This document shows positions 1 through 8,760 of a stretch of DNA of 64,000 bases, piece by piece. The DNA is taken from assembly GCF_015351395.1 (NCBI RefSeq), contig NZ_JADKPV010000001.1:558001-622000 (forward strand), read 5' to 3'. This DNA comes from Savagea serpentis. Lineage in GTDB: Bacteria > Bacillota > Bacilli > Bacillales_A > Planococcaceae. The notes under the pieces were generated by a model that saw only the letters and a program-made list of their open reading frames with translations, did not search any database and was not told the origin of the DNA. Position numbers and translations under genes: made by a program. Every line of letters begins with the position of its first letter. Positions within the stretch are counted from its first letter, which is position 1.

Positions 1-2
1 GC

Positions 3-254
3 CGTCAACTCGCGAAAGACGCGGGAGCTTTCGGGATTACAGTGAACAATGTAGCACCTGGACTCGTCTATCCGACCGATACGAGTCGCCATACGAAACG
101 AGAAGTGCGTGAACGCATTATCGCAGATACTCCCCTCAAACGACTTGCTACTGCTGTAGATATTGTCGGTCCCGTCTTATTCTTTTTATCGGAAGAAGCG
201 AAATTTGTAACAGGGCAAACATTAACAGTCGACGGCGGTTTATCGATGTACTAA
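3..254 (+). CDS. SDR-family oxidoreductase, C-terminal fragment (5' end outside window)
   Basis: The open frame enters from the left edge in phase 3, so only about the last 83 residues are visible. They carry the NNVAPG segment that follows the active-site helix in classical short-chain dehydrogenases, and the family's closing strand (VTGQTLTVDGG). This is the FabG-like NAD(P)H-binding fold. The Tyr-x-x-x-Lys catalytic motif lies upstream of the window, so the substrate cannot be judged. A strong hairpin terminator follows directly, so the gene ends its transcription unit. Confidence 0.85.
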   Translation, partial: RQLAKDAGAFGITVNNVAPGLVYPTDTSRHTKREVRERIIADTPLKRLATAVDIVGPVLFFLSEEAKFVTGQTLTVDGGLSMY

Positions 255-257
255 ACG

Positions 258-298
258 ATACACAACCTTTCTTTTAGGAAGGGTTGTGTATTTTTTTA
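258..298 (+). terminator. Rho-independent terminator after the SDR gene
   Basis: An inverted repeat (ACACAACC / GGTTGTGT, about 12 bp, 8-nt loop) is followed by a run of seven T. Confidence 0.85.
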
Positions 299-325
299 TT
301 TCAGTTAACTTTTATAAAAATAGGG

Positions 326-390
326 TTGACAATAAAGCTTAAATCATTCATCATTTATTGTGTAAACTAAATTTAATAATAAGTTAACTA
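326..390 (+). promoter_or_regulatory. bioY promoter with BirA-like operator
   Basis: A consensus -35 (TTGACA, 326-331) sits 17 bp before a -10-like CATCAT (349-354). Immediately downstream, around the predicted start of transcription, lie two inverted half-sites, TGTAAACT (361-368) and AGTTAACT (382-389). They resemble the TTGTAAAC / GTTAAC arms of BirA operators in front of Gram-positive biotin genes. The 13-nt spacer is slightly shorter than the usual 14-16 nt. Biotin-responsive repression by BirA is inferred from this and from the genes that follow. Confidence 0.5.
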
Positions 391-405
391 ATGAGGTGAA
401 ACTAA

Positions 406-975
406 TTGAGAAGAAATGAAACGACAACATTAGCATTCATTGCGATTTTTGCGGCATTGAGTGTAATCGGCGCATTTATTAAAATACCGATTCCGTTCGT
501 ACCTTTCACTTTGCAAATTGCGGCGGTGTATATTGGCGCGTCTTTATTCGGATGGAAAGTAGGCGGATACAGTCAACTCGTCTACATCGCTTTAGGGTTA
601 ATCGGATTGCCTGTATTTGCTGCGGGAGGGGGGCTCGGCTATCTATTTGTACCGACATTCGGATACATCGTAGGGTTTGCAGTAGCAGGATTTTATGTCG
701 GATGGGCAGTCGAACGTCTCGAGGAAAAAACATTCGCTAAAATCGCCTTGCATCAATTTATCGGCGTTATTTTACTCTATATTATCGGAAGCATTTGGAT
801 GTGGGCGAACTTGCAACTCGTCGTAGGTGCAGAAGCGATCACATTAACGCATGCCTTTTTATACGGATTTTTAATCCCGATGCCTGGTGACTTATTATTA
901 TCTCTATTATGCGCAGCACTCGTTATGCGCCTTATTCCATATACAGAAAAAATGAAAGGACGTGCATTCGCATGA
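406..975 (+). CDS. bioY: biotin transporter BioY
   Basis: BioY is the substrate-binding membrane component (S component) of ECF-type biotin uptake. The 189-residue product is almost entirely hydrophobic with about six membrane segments. It has the family features: an early P-x-P-x-V-P-F-T-x-Q stretch near residues 27-35, a glycine-rich GGGLGY segment near 75-80, and a late PGDLL motif near 160. The start is TTG at 406, chosen because GAGGTG lies 6 nt upstream. The gene overlaps bioD by four bases (ATGA), so the two are translationally coupled. No ECF ATPase or EcfT gene is nearby, so it would use shared energising components or act alone. Confidence 0.93.
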   Translation: MRRNETTTLAFIAIFAALSVIGAFIKIPIPFVPFTLQIAAVYIGASLFGWKVGGYSQLVYIALGLIGLPVFAAGGGLGYLFVPTFGYIVGFAVAGFYVGWAVERLEEKTFAKIALHQFIGVILLYIIGSIWMWANLQLVVGAEAITLTHAFLYGFLIPMPGDLLLSLLCAALVMRLIPYTEKMKGRAFA

Positions 976-1628
976 ACTATTTTGTAACAGGGATTGGAAC
1001 GGATGTCGGAAAGACCGTAGCGACGACCGTTTTAGCTAAATGGTATGAGCGCCAAGGAACGGTGACAGTCGTGAAGCCATTTCAAACTGGATTGGATGAA
1101 ACGACAAAGCGTTATCCAGACCTCGCGTGGTTTGAAGATTATTTACATATAAAGCACGAACCATTCATCGCATTACCACCTGCTTGTTCGCCACATTTAG
1201 CATTGAAGGAATCGGAAATGGATGTCGATTTAGCTGACATTCAAACGCGAATTGAACAAATCGCGTCGCGTTATGATACGACATTGATTGAAGGAGCGGG
1301 AGGGCTTGCGGTTCCACTCGTGCAACGCGGAGCAAATTACGTGTTAACAGACGCCTTTGTGAAAGCGCTTCAAATACCGATCTATCTCGTTTTCGGCACG
1401 AAGCTCGGGTCGATTCATGATGCGGTGACGACAGCGAGTTATGCGGTGTCGCAAGGGTTACCAATTGAAGGGGTACTATTTAATCGTTACGATGCCTCGT
1501 CAAAGATGGAACGGGACAATGTCGAAACGATTACGCATCTCGTGCAACCTAAAAAGTGGGCGACGATTCCCCACTTTACGACATCGGTTGAAATGTTGCA
1601 GTACGAATTACAATGGGAGGAATTATGA
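972..1628 (+). CDS. bioD: dethiobiotin synthetase BioD
   Basis: BioD closes the ureido ring of dethiobiotin from 7,8-diaminopelargonic acid, CO2 and ATP in the cytosol. The 218-residue product begins with the BioD P-loop GIGTDVGKT (residues 7-15). It has the KPFQTG substrate/phosphate segment near 34-39 and the EGAGGLAVPL loop near 112-121. The ATG at 972 overlaps the bioY stop; an open frame extends further upstream but lies inside bioY and is not needed. The stop overlaps the bioA start by four bases. Confidence 0.95.
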   Translation: MNYFVTGIGTDVGKTVATTVLAKWYERQGTVTVVKPFQTGLDETTKRYPDLAWFEDYLHIKHEPFIALPPACSPHLALKESEMDVDLADIQTRIEQIASRYDTTLIEGAGGLAVPLVQRGANYVLTDAFVKALQIPIYLVFGTKLGSIHDAVTTASYAVSQGLPIEGVLFNRYDASSKMERDNVETITHLVQPKKWATIPHFTTSVEMLQYELQWEEL

Positions 1629-2962
1629 TGGACTTAAAACAATTAGATAAAGAATACGTATGGCATCCGTTTACACAAATGAAACAATACATTGAATCAG
1701 ATCCCCTCGTCATTGAGCGAGGAGAGGGCTCGTATTTAATCGATACGGAAGGCAATCGGTATTTGGACGGTTATGCCTCGCTTTGGGTGAATGTGCACGG
1801 ACATAATGATGCATCGATGAATGAAGCGATCATCGACCAACTCGGAAAAATCGCACATTCCACGTTACTCGGTGCTGGGAATGTCCCGTCAATCTTACTG
1901 GCGGAACAATTAGCGAAACGATTACCTGGAAACTTAAATAAAACATTTTACTCAGATACGGGATCGGCAGCGATTGAAATCGCGCTTAAAATGGCGTATC
2001 AATATTGGAAAAATAAAGACGGCGAACGCTACAAAGACCGCAACTTATTTTTATCATTGAAAGAAGCGTATCACGGAGATACAATCGGCTCGATTAGTGT
2101 AGGAGGCGTTGATTTATTCCATAGCGTTTTTGAACCGCTTCTCTTTAAAAGTTTAAAAGTGAATACACCGCATACGTATCGAATGGATGTGGAATCCGAA
2201 GAAGAAGCGCGGGACCGTGTGCTTGATGAAATTGAACACGTGATGGAACGCCATCACGAACAAATTGCAGCATTCATTTTAGAGCCACTCATGCAAGCAG
2301 CAGCAGGGATGTTGCGTCATCCAGACGGATTTTTAAAAGGTGTCGAACGACTTTGTCGCAAATACGATATTTTATTAATCATCGATGAAGTAGCGGTCGG
2401 ATTTGGCCGTACCGGCACGCTCTTTGCGATTGAAAAAGAAGACGTCATCCCGGATATTATTTGTCTCGGGAAAGGCTTAACGGGTGGTTATGTACCGCTC
2501 GCTGCGACGGTGGCGTCGGATGAGATTTACAATATGTTTTTAGGAGACGGATACGGCGATCAAACGTTTTTACACGGTCACACGTATACCGGAAATCAAG
2601 TGACGTGTCGCGCAGCACTTCGCAATTTGGAGCTATTTGACGAGCGTCAAATTATCGCTCACGTGCAATCGAGTATCGAGTACATTGAGCCGTATTTAGA
2701 CGCATTACGACAAATGGAAGAAGTCGGTGACGTGCGAGCGCAAGGGTTAATGATCGGGGTCGAACTCGTGTCAAACCAACAGGCTAAAACGCCGCTTGAT
2801 GCTGCGCGTGTCGTACGTATTTTAGAGATTTGTAAAGAAGAAGGACTCATCATCCGCAATCTCGGCTCCATTTTAACGATTGTTCCTGTTCTGATGATGT
2901 CCCATGATGAATTGAAACGACTGTTCACCATCGTTATTCAAGCGATTCAACAGTCAAAATGA
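1625..2962 (+). CDS. bioA: adenosylmethionine-8-amino-7-oxononanoate aminotransferase BioA
   Basis: BioA is a PLP-dependent class III aminotransferase that converts KAPA to 7,8-diaminopelargonic acid, normally with SAM as amino donor. The roughly 445-residue product has the BioA start (VWHPFTQM, with YASLWVNVHGH near residue 55), the PLP aspartate in IDEVAVGFGRTG near 250, and the Schiff-base lysine in CLGKGLTGGY near 280. GGAGG at 1616-1620 serves either of two adjacent ATGs (1625 or 1628); I give the first. It is the last gene of bioYDA and is followed by a terminator. bioB, bioF, bioI and bioW are not in the window, so only the middle of the pathway is encoded here. Confidence 0.95.
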   Translation: MMDLKQLDKEYVWHPFTQMKQYIESDPLVIERGEGSYLIDTEGNRYLDGYASLWVNVHGHNDASMNEAIIDQLGKIAHSTLLGAGNVPSILLAEQLAKRLPGNLNKTFYSDTGSAAIEIALKMAYQYWKNKDGERYKDRNLFLSLKEAYHGDTIGSISVGGVDLFHSVFEPLLFKSLKVNTPHTYRMDVESEEEARDRVLDEIEHVMERHHEQIAAFILEPLMQAAAGMLRHPDGFLKGVERLCRKYDILLIIDEVAVGFGRTGTLFAIEKEDVIPDIICLGKGLTGGYVPLAATVASDEIYNMFLGDGYGDQTFLHGHTYTGNQVTCRAALRNLELFDERQIIAHVQSSIEYIEPYLDALRQMEEVGDVRAQGLMIGVELVSNQQAKTPLDAARVVRILEICKEEGLIIRNLGSILTIVPVLMMSHDELKRLFTIVIQAIQQSK

Positions 2963-2964
2963 TA

Positions 2965-2994
2965 AAAAGCGCGTCGATGAGACGCGCTTTTTTG
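2965..2994 (+). terminator. Rho-independent terminator of bioYDA
   Basis: The inverted repeat AAAGCGCGTC / GACGCGCTTT with a 5-nt loop is followed by T6. Confidence 0.9.
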
Positions 2995-3089
2995 TACTTC
3001 TTTTCAACTATTTTGTTTTATTAGAAGGAAAAAAGGGAATAAATAGTATATGCTATAAATATATTGAAATAATATAAAAGGAGACTGTT

Positions 3090-4211
3090 ATGGACACTAC
3101 GACTCGCACTGAAAAACAACGTACGTTTATTATACGTGTCGCATATATCGCGATTATTTTAACGTTGATTGTGTTATTTTTCAAATATGTATTTCCTGTC
3201 ATCATGCCCTTTGTCATCGCTTTTTTAATCGCTGCCGTTTGTATGCCGATCGTTCGTTGGTTGACGAAAAGGACACCACTTCACAATGTGAGAGTGTGGG
3301 CGCTCATCGTCATCTTCGCCCTATACACCTTAATCGGTAGCCTCATCACTTGGCTCGTTTTTAAAAGTTTAGGGTGGATTGGAGATGCGGTAAAACAAGC
3401 GCCTCATCTTTATTACGATAGCATTTTGCCAGCGCTCGAAAAAGTGAAAGAGTGGAGTGAAGCGATATTTGCGCGCATTTCACCTGAATTATCATCGCAA
3501 TATCGCTCGATGTTAAATGATGTTTTAAAATCAATTACGAATGCGATCATTTCATGGTCAGGAGATTTAGCAGGGATTATTACATCTTTCTCACTTTCTT
3601 TACCGAGCTTCTTCATTACGGTGTCATTTGCTTTACTCGCTTCTATTTTTATCATTTGGGACTTCGATCAATTAAAACAATTTTTCCTCGCTCAATTGCA
3701 ACCGAAAACCATTACGTTCTTAAGTAAAGTAAAAAACAGTTTTGGTAAAAGTGTTTTTGATTATATTAAAGCATATATGATTATTGCATCAATAACATTC
3801 GTTGAACTTGCGATCGGATTTTTAATTATTGGATTACCGAACGCTATAGGAATTGCAGCCGGAATTGCCATTTTTGATATGATTCCGGTATTCGGTACGG
3901 GAGGGATTATGGTTCCGTGGATCATCATTGCCTTCTTAAATGGAAATATTACATTAGGCATTCAACTTGCGGTCATTTACGGAGTTGTGACGCTCGTACG
4001 CAATGTGATGGAACCGAAAGTTGTCGGAACGAAACTTGGTTTAAACACTGTTTTAGCTTTATTTGTCATGTATGTCGGACTGAAAGTATTCGGATTTATC
4101 GGTATGATTTTTGCGCCGATCGTTACCGTGATGGTCATCAATTTCAATAAGACAGAAAATATGAATTGGTGGAAACCTGTTCCGAAAAAACGGAAAGAAA
4201 AAATAGGGTAA
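3090..4211 (+). CDS. ytvI: YtvI-like AI-2E/PerM-family membrane permease
   Basis: The 373-residue protein has about eight predicted membrane segments in the AI-2E transporter (PerM) arrangement: an N-terminal hairpin (residues 15-60), another segment pair, a large polar loop at about 105-165, then a hydrophobic C-terminal half. The late segments contain family-typical glycine and proline positions (AIGIAAGIAIFDMIPVFGTG near 255-275, then a VEPKVVG-like stretch). Length and layout match B. subtilis YtvI, a sporulation-associated integral membrane protein whose substrate is not known. Its ATG has AAAGGAG 6-9 nt upstream. It is a single-gene unit with its own terminator. The ytvI assignment over other PerM paralogues is an inference. 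Confidence 0.75.
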   Translation: MDTTTRTEKQRTFIIRVAYIAIILTLIVLFFKYVFPVIMPFVIAFLIAAVCMPIVRWLTKRTPLHNVRVWALIVIFALYTLIGSLITWLVFKSLGWIGDAVKQAPHLYYDSILPALEKVKEWSEAIFARISPELSSQYRSMLNDVLKSITNAIISWSGDLAGIITSFSLSLPSFFITVSFALLASIFIIWDFDQLKQFFLAQLQPKTITFLSKVKNSFGKSVFDYIKAYMIIASITFVELAIGFLIIGLPNAIGIAAGIAIFDMIPVFGTGGIMVPWIIIAFLNGNITLGIQLAVIYGVVTLVRNVMEPKVVGTKLGLNTVLALFVMYVGLKVFGFIGMIFAPIVTVMVINFNKTENMNWWKPVPKKRKEKIG

Positions 4212-4215
4212 ATGG

Positions 4216-4258
4216 AAAGTGTCAAAAGTGAATCCCTTTCATTTTTGGCGCTTTTTTA
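4216..4258 (+). terminator. terminator after the YtvI-like gene
   Basis: A long imperfect hairpin with several G-U pairs (AAGTGTCAAAAGTGAA pairing with TTTCATTTTTGGCGCTT) is followed by a T6 run. Confidence 0.7.
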
Positions 4259-4407
4259 TTTTCTTTATCATTATGAAAGTATTTTAAAATATGGATATAG
4301 ATAGAATAAAAAATTTTTAAAATAATAATTAGTTATTTAAAAATAATAAAAGAAAAGACTTTGCATTTTTCAGAATGCTGTGATACAGTTTTTCACAAGA
4401 TGTTTTT

Positions 4408-4547
4408 TCCTTCGGGGCAAGGTGCAATTCCTTACCGACGGTGACTCGAACGAATAGGTTCGACAGTCCGTGACCCGCAAGCATATCGCGAGCGGTTGAG
4501 CTGGTGAAATTCCAGCACCGACAGTTAAAGTCTGGATGGGAGAAGGA
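4408..4547 (+). ncRNA. FMN riboswitch (RFN element)
   Basis: The conserved RFN blocks appear in order: CTTCGGGGCAAGGTG (about 4410-4424), CCGACGGTGAC near 4436, AGTCCGTGACCCGC near 4469-4482, GCGAGCGGTTGAGCTGGTGAAATTCC near 4488-4513, CACCGACAGTTAAAGTCTGGATGGGAGAAGG near 4516-4546. The P1 helix closes between CCTTC and GAAGG. The aptamer binds FMN and here controls ribD-ribE-ribBA-ribH. Forty-eight nucleotides separate it from the ribD Shine-Dalgarno, and I see no convincing intrinsic terminator in that gap. Confidence 0.95.
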
Positions 4548-4570
4548 AAATGTCGTGTTTTTTCAACATG

Positions 4571-4601
4571 CCTCTGTTCGTATATGACGTACAAGAGGAG
4601 G
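4571..4601 (+). promoter_or_regulatory. possible ribD Shine-Dalgarno sequester hairpin
   Basis: CCTCT (4571-4575) can pair with AGAGG (4594-4598), continued by GT/AC and CGT/ACG pairs with small bulges, closing a 5-nt loop (ATATG). The 3' arm overlaps the AGAGGAGG Shine-Dalgarno of ribD at 4594-4601. This would suit an FMN riboswitch that acts on translation. It was paired by eye, without folding energies. Confidence 0.45.
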
Positions 4602-4609
4602 CGATGCCA

Positions 4610-5701
4610 ATGACAGATTTACACTATATGCAGTTTGCATTACAGTTAGCGAAAGAGACGATCGGCCAAACGTCACCGAATCCTTCTGTTGGCGCAGTAT
4701 GTGTCAAGCAGGGAGAAATTTTAGGAATCGGGACGCATTTAAGAGCCGGTGATGCTCATGCGGAAGTCCACGCTTTACAAATGGCAGGAGACCGAGCGCA
4801 AGGAGCGGATTTATACGTCTCGTTAGAGCCGTGTTCCCATACGGGACGCACAGGAGCTTGTAGCGATGCGATTATTCGAAGCGGAATCCGCCGCGTCATC
4901 GTGGCGACGGTTGATCCGAACGAACGAGTCGCAGGGCGCGGAATTGAGAAGTTGCGCGCAGCTGGTATAGAAGTGGACGTTGGTTTATGCGAACGAGAAG
5001 CAAACATGTTGAATCGACCATTTTTTCATTACATACAAACAGGAATGCCTTATACGACATTGAAAGCAGCCATCACCCTCGATGGTCGACTCGCCACATC
5101 CCGTGGCGACAGCAAATGGATCACATCTGCGGAAGCGCGTCACCACGTGCATGAACTCCGCCACCAATACGATGCGATTCTCGTCGGAAGCGGCACTGTT
5201 TTAGATGATAACCCATTTTTAACCACCCGATTACCCCAAGGTGGAAAACATCCCATACGAATTATTTTAGATCGGCGACTTCAAACGCCAATCGATGCAA
5301 ATGTTGTGACCGATGGAGCGGTACAAACGATCATATTTACGACGAGCGACCGAAATGTTGCGTATCCTTCTCATTTCGTACGAGTCGAACGCATTGACCC
5401 GTCACGTCCTTTTTTGCGCACCGTTTTAAAAAAATTAGGTGAAGAAGGTATTATGACGCTATTTGTCGAAGGTGGTCCGTCCATTCATGCGAGTATGATC
5501 GAAGAACGATTAGCGCAAGATGCGTACGTTTTCATCGCGCCCAAATTGATCGGGAACGGACCGAGTTTATTTACGTCGGACCGTGCAGAAATGAATGACA
5601 GTACGAAGCTCCAATTTGAACGAGTGACACAAGTCGGTCCTGATATTTTAGCGTATGCTCAATTCGAAAAGGAGGACGATTCATGTTCACAGGAATTATA
5701 G
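4610..5701 (+). CDS. ribD: bifunctional diaminohydroxyphosphoribosylaminopyrimidine deaminase/reductase RibD
   Basis: RibD carries out the second and third steps of riboflavin synthesis, deaminating and then reducing the pyrimidine from GTP ring opening. Residues 1-145 are a cytidine-deaminase fold with zinc ligands in HAEVHAL and PCSHTGRTGAC. Residues about 150-360 are the NADPH reductase domain, with TLKAAITLDGRLA at its start and FVEGGPS near 290. The start is ATG 4610, because GAGGAGG at 4595-4601 is 8 nt away; upstream in-frame ATGs at 4550 and 4604 are badly placed. The 3' end overlaps ribE by 19 bases. Confidence 0.95.
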   Translation: MTDLHYMQFALQLAKETIGQTSPNPSVGAVCVKQGEILGIGTHLRAGDAHAEVHALQMAGDRAQGADLYVSLEPCSHTGRTGACSDAIIRSGIRRVIVATVDPNERVAGRGIEKLRAAGIEVDVGLCEREANMLNRPFFHYIQTGMPYTTLKAAITLDGRLATSRGDSKWITSAEARHHVHELRHQYDAILVGSGTVLDDNPFLTTRLPQGGKHPIRIILDRRLQTPIDANVVTDGAVQTIIFTTSDRNVAYPSHFVRVERIDPSRPFLRTVLKKLGEEGIMTLFVEGGPSIHASMIEERLAQDAYVFIAPKLIGNGPSLFTSDRAEMNDSTKLQFERVTQVGPDILAYAQFEKEDDSCSQEL

Positions 5702-6333
5702 AAGAAATCGGCGCTATTCGTGCGATTCAACCTTCTTCTGCCGGCATGAAATTGACGATTACTGGAGAAAAAGTGTTACAAGATGCAAAAATTGGTGACA
5801 GCATCGCCGTGAACGGTGTTTGTTTAACAGTGGAAACGCTCGGAGCGAATACATTTACCGCAGATGTTATGCATGAAACGATGAAAGCGACTACATTAGG
5901 CTCACTCAGCACACAAAGTGCGGTCAATTTAGAGCGAGCGCTCGCTGCGGGAGACCGATTTGGCGGTCATTTCGTATCGGGGCATGTCGATACAGTCGGT
6001 CAAATCGTGAAGACGCGTCGTAAAGATAATGCGCGTTACGTCGAAATTGATATTCCAGAACCGTTTCGCCGTTACCTCATTCAAAAAGGCTCAGTAGCGG
6101 TAGACGGGACCTCACTCACTTTATTTGGTGTGACGGAGCGAGGATTTATCATTTCGCTCATCCCGACGACTGAACGCGATACGGTATTAGGAGCGAAAGA
6201 TGTCGGCGATCCGGTAAATATCGAGTGTGATATGTTTGCGAAATATATCGATGAACTGTTGACAGCAAGAGAACAAACGACTCAATCAAGCGGTGTAACG
6301 ATGGACGTATTAATGCAAAATGGATTTGTATAG
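5683..6333 (+). CDS. ribE: riboflavin synthase alpha chain RibE
   Basis: The enzyme dismutates two molecules of 6,7-dimethyl-8-ribityllumazine to riboflavin and the pyrimidine precursor. The 216 residues form two tandem lumazine-binding domains. The first opens with [10 protein letters not shown] and has [11 protein letters not shown] near 43; the second has GHVDTVG near 101 and [11 protein letters not shown] near 135. Length is normal for the family. An AAGGAGG site inside the end of ribD serves this start, so translation is coupled. Confidence 0.95.
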   Translation: MFTGIIEEIGAIRAIQPSSAGMKLTITGEKVLQDAKIGDSIAVNGVCLTVETLGANTFTADVMHETMKATTLGSLSTQSAVNLERALAAGDRFGGHFVSGHVDTVGQIVKTRRKDNARYVEIDIPEPFRRYLIQKGSVAVDGTSLTLFGVTERGFIISLIPTTERDTVLGAKDVGDPVNIECDMFAKYIDELLTAREQTTQSSGVTMDVLMQNGFV

Positions 6334-6343
6334 GAGGGGTTTT

Positions 6344-7537
6344 ATGTTTGCGACAATTGAACGAGCGATAGAAGAATTGAAGCGTGGTAAAGCGATTATC
6401 GTCGTCGATGATGAAGATCGTGAAAATGAAGGGGATTTCGTATCATTAGCTGAATTTACAGATGGTGCAATGGTGAACTTTATGGCGACAGAAGGACGCG
6501 GATTAATTTGTGTGCCGATGACAGAAGAGCGGGCAGAAACGCTCCAATTTAATCCGATGGTGACGAACAATAGTGACCCGTACGGAACGGCGTTTACGGT
6601 AAGTGTCGATCACGAAAGTTGTCATACGGGCATTTCAGCTTTTGAACGGGCGACGACGATCGAACGACTGCTTGCGAAAGATGCCCGACCTGAAGAGTTT
6701 AAACGACCGGGGCATATTTTTCCGCTCATCGCCAAACGTGGTGGCGTGTTGAAACGTGCAGGCCATACGGAAGCGGCTGTCGATTTTGCGAAATTGGCGG
6801 GTAGTGAACCAGTCGGTGTCATTTGTGAAATTATGAATGAAGACGGCACGATGGCACGACTTCCAGACTTAGCAAAAATTGCCGAGCGACTTGATCTCGT
6901 CATCGTTTCGATCGAGCAATTGATCGAGTACCGTCGACATGAAGAACGACTGATCGAACGGATTGTCGAGACGAAAATGCCGACCGATTACGGAGAGTTT
7001 CGTGCGGTGACATATGTCGAGAAACTGACGAATCAAGAACATATCGCATTCGTTAAAGGGGACGTAGCGGGGAAAGAAGACGTGCTCGTACGTGTCCATT
7101 CGGAATGTTTAACGGGAGACGTGTTCGGTTCGAGACGTTGTGACTGCGGTCCGCAACTCGATGCAGCGATGCGTCAAATTGAAGCGGCCGGAGAAGGTGT
7201 TTTACTTTATATGCGCCAAGAAGGGCGAGGCATTGGACTCGTCAATAAAATGCGCGCTTACAAACTGCAAGAAGAAGGGCTCGATACGGTCGAAGCGAAC
7301 GTTGCGCTCGGATTTCCAGACGACTTGCGCGACTACGGCATCGGTGCTCAAATTTTAGCGGATCTCGGATTGCGTACTTTGCACTTGTTGACGAACAACC
7401 CACGCAAAATTGCGGGACTTGAAGGACATGGCTTACAAGTGACGAAGCGCGTCGCATTAGAACTGCCGTTAAAAGAAGAAAATGCAAAATATATGGAAAC
7501 GAAAAAACAAAAATTAGAACATATTTTAACAAACTAG
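6344..7537 (+). CDS. ribBA: bifunctional 3,4-DHBP synthase / GTP cyclohydrolase II RibBA
   Basis: One protein makes both riboflavin precursors. Residues 1-200 form 3,4-dihydroxy-2-butanone-4-phosphate ([10 protein letters not shown] near 25, [11 protein letters not shown] near 95). Residues 205-397 are GTP cyclohydrolase II with the zinc cysteines in [18 protein letters not shown] and the RQEGRGIGL segment. The chosen ATG at 6344 has GGAGGGG 5-6 nt upstream; an in-frame ATG at 6320 overlaps the end of ribE and lacks a site. It is the third gene of the FMN-controlled operon. Confidence 0.95.
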   Translation: MFATIERAIEELKRGKAIIVVDDEDRENEGDFVSLAEFTDGAMVNFMATEGRGLICVPMTEERAETLQFNPMVTNNSDPYGTAFTVSVDHESCHTGISAFERATTIERLLAKDARPEEFKRPGHIFPLIAKRGGVLKRAGHTEAAVDFAKLAGSEPVGVICEIMNEDGTMARLPDLAKIAERLDLVIVSIEQLIEYRRHEERLIERIVETKMPTDYGEFRAVTYVEKLTNQEHIAFVKGDVAGKEDVLVRVHSECLTGDVFGSRRCDCGPQLDAAMRQIEAAGEGVLLYMRQEGRGIGLVNKMRAYKLQEEGLDTVEANVALGFPDDLRDYGIGAQILADLGLRTLHLLTNNPRKIAGLEGHGLQVTKRVALELPLKEENAKYMETKKQKLEHILTN

Positions 7538-7549
7538 GAGGAAATGAAT

Positions 7550-8008
7550 ATGGTATACGAAGGATCACTCGTTGGAACAGGATTAAAAGTAGGAATTGTT
7601 GTCGGAAGATTCAATGAATTTATTACGAGCAAATTGCTAAGTGGGGCAGAAGATGCGCTCTACCGTCACGGTGTCGAAAAAGAAGATGTGGATGTCGCGT
7701 GGGTACCGGGCGCATTTGAAATTCCAATCGTGGCGAAAAAAATGGCGCAAAGCGGAAAGTACGATGCGGTCGTCACATTAGGCACGGTCATTCGCGGGGC
7801 GACGACACATTACGATTACGTTTGTAACGAAGTAGCGAAAGGTGTCTCACACGTCAATATGGAAACAGGAGTGCCGACGATTTTCGGTGTCGTCACGACA
7901 GAAACGATCGAACAGGCGATTGAACGCGCAGGAACGAAAGCAGGCAACAAAGGATGGGATTCGGCAATCGCTGCGATTGAAATGGCAAACATTCTTCGCC
8001 AATTTTAA
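7550..8008 (+). CDS. ribH: 6,7-dimethyl-8-ribityllumazine synthase RibH
   Basis: RibH condenses 5-amino-6-ribitylaminouracil with the butanone phosphate to give lumazine, usually as an icosahedral 60-mer around riboflavin synthase. The 152-residue product shows GRFNEFIT near residue 20, WVPGAFEIP near 53, and the catalytic histidine in GATTHYDYV near 88. AGGAGG at 7536-7541 gives 8-nt spacing to ATG 7550, so it is preferred over ATG 7544. It is the last gene of the rib operon. I see no clear terminator before the next gene. Confidence 0.95.
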   Translation: MVYEGSLVGTGLKVGIVVGRFNEFITSKLLSGAEDALYRHGVEKEDVDVAWVPGAFEIPIVAKKMAQSGKYDAVVTLGTVIRGATTHYDYVCNEVAKGVSHVNMETGVPTIFGVVTTETIEQAIERAGTKAGNKGWDSAIAAIEMANILRQF

Positions 8009-8075
8009 CGGTTTACATGTCTAAAATTCTAAAAAACGGGTACACTAAGAGTAGCGTAAAGGAAGGATGATAGAC

Positions 8076-8549
8076 ATGACATTTTACAATTTTAAAATGC
8101 CCGATATTAAAGGAAATGAAGTAGACTTCGAACAATTTCGTGGAAAAGTTGTACTCGTCGTCAATACAGCGAGCGAATGTGGTTTTACGCCACAATTCGA
8201 AGGGCTTGAAACATTGTATCAGCAGTATAAAGAACAAGGTCTTGTCGTTTTAGGTTTCCCGTGTAATCAATTTGGAGGTCAAGATCCAGGAAGTGATGAT
8301 AAAATTGAACAATTTTGTAGTATCAACTACGGAGTGACCTTCCCGATGTTTTCAAAAATTGAAGTGAATGGCGACAATGAAGCATCATTGTACACATGGT
8401 TGAAAGATCAAAAAGGTGGCATGTTCGGAGATAAAATTAAATGGAATTTCACGAAATTTTTAATCGACCGTAACGGAGAAGTCGTCGACCGATTCGCGCC
8501 ACAAACGAAACCGGAATCGATCGAAAAGCCGATCGAACAACTGTTGTGA
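8076..8549 (+). CDS. bsaA: glutathione peroxidase-family thiol peroxidase (BsaA-like)
   Basis: This 157-residue thioredoxin-fold peroxidase reduces peroxides; Bacillales homologues probably use thioredoxin or bacillithiol systems rather than glutathione. The peroxidatic cysteine is in NTASECGFT near residue 36. The family segments FPCNQFGGQDPG (near 65-76) and WNFTKFL (near 130) are present. AAAGGAAGG at 8058-8066 places translation at ATG 8076 rather than ATG 8067. It is a single gene ending in a strong terminator. Confidence 0.92.
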   Translation: MTFYNFKMPDIKGNEVDFEQFRGKVVLVVNTASECGFTPQFEGLETLYQQYKEQGLVVLGFPCNQFGGQDPGSDDKIEQFCSINYGVTFPMFSKIEVNGDNEASLYTWLKDQKGGMFGDKIKWNFTKFLIDRNGEVVDRFAPQTKPESIEKPIEQLL

Positions 8550-8609
8550 AGTAAAAAGAGATAGAAATGGAAGACGAAACTTCATAAAGCGATAAAATTT
8601 TCAAAAAAG

Positions 8610-8655
8610 AAAACGCATGAAATCAAATTGTAACGGTTGATTTCATGCGTTTTTA
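8610..8655 (+). terminator. terminator of the glutathione peroxidase gene
   Basis: A 17-bp inverted repeat (AAAACGCATGAAATCAA and its complement) encloses a 10-nt loop and runs into T5. Confidence 0.9.
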
Positions 8656-8744
8656 AACTTTTTAACGGCTTTCCGAAAGAAGTCTCCCATCCTCAAGGAG
8701 TGTGAAGGATGTAGCTCAGTGAGTAGGTGGGAGATGAATTTCGG

Positions 8745-8758
8745 TTGGCTTTAGCCAA
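8745..8758 (-). terminator. short hairpin after the RHH gene, in the element's left end
   Basis: TTGGCT and AGCCAA pair around a tiny loop just beyond the stop of the minus-strand ORF. There is no strong T run, so a terminator role is uncertain; it may instead belong to the transposon end structure. Confidence 0.3.
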
Positions 8759-8760
8759 AG

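Noticed and set aside
909-971. Upstream extension of the BioD frame into bioY
   Set aside because: The frame stays open by chance; the ATG at 972 gives a normal BioD N-terminus with the P-loop at residue 7.
8010-8050. Sigma-B promoter of the glutathione peroxidase gene (GTTTAC ... GGGTAC)
   Set aside because: The two blocks are 21 bp apart, far more than the 12-14 bp used by sigma-B.
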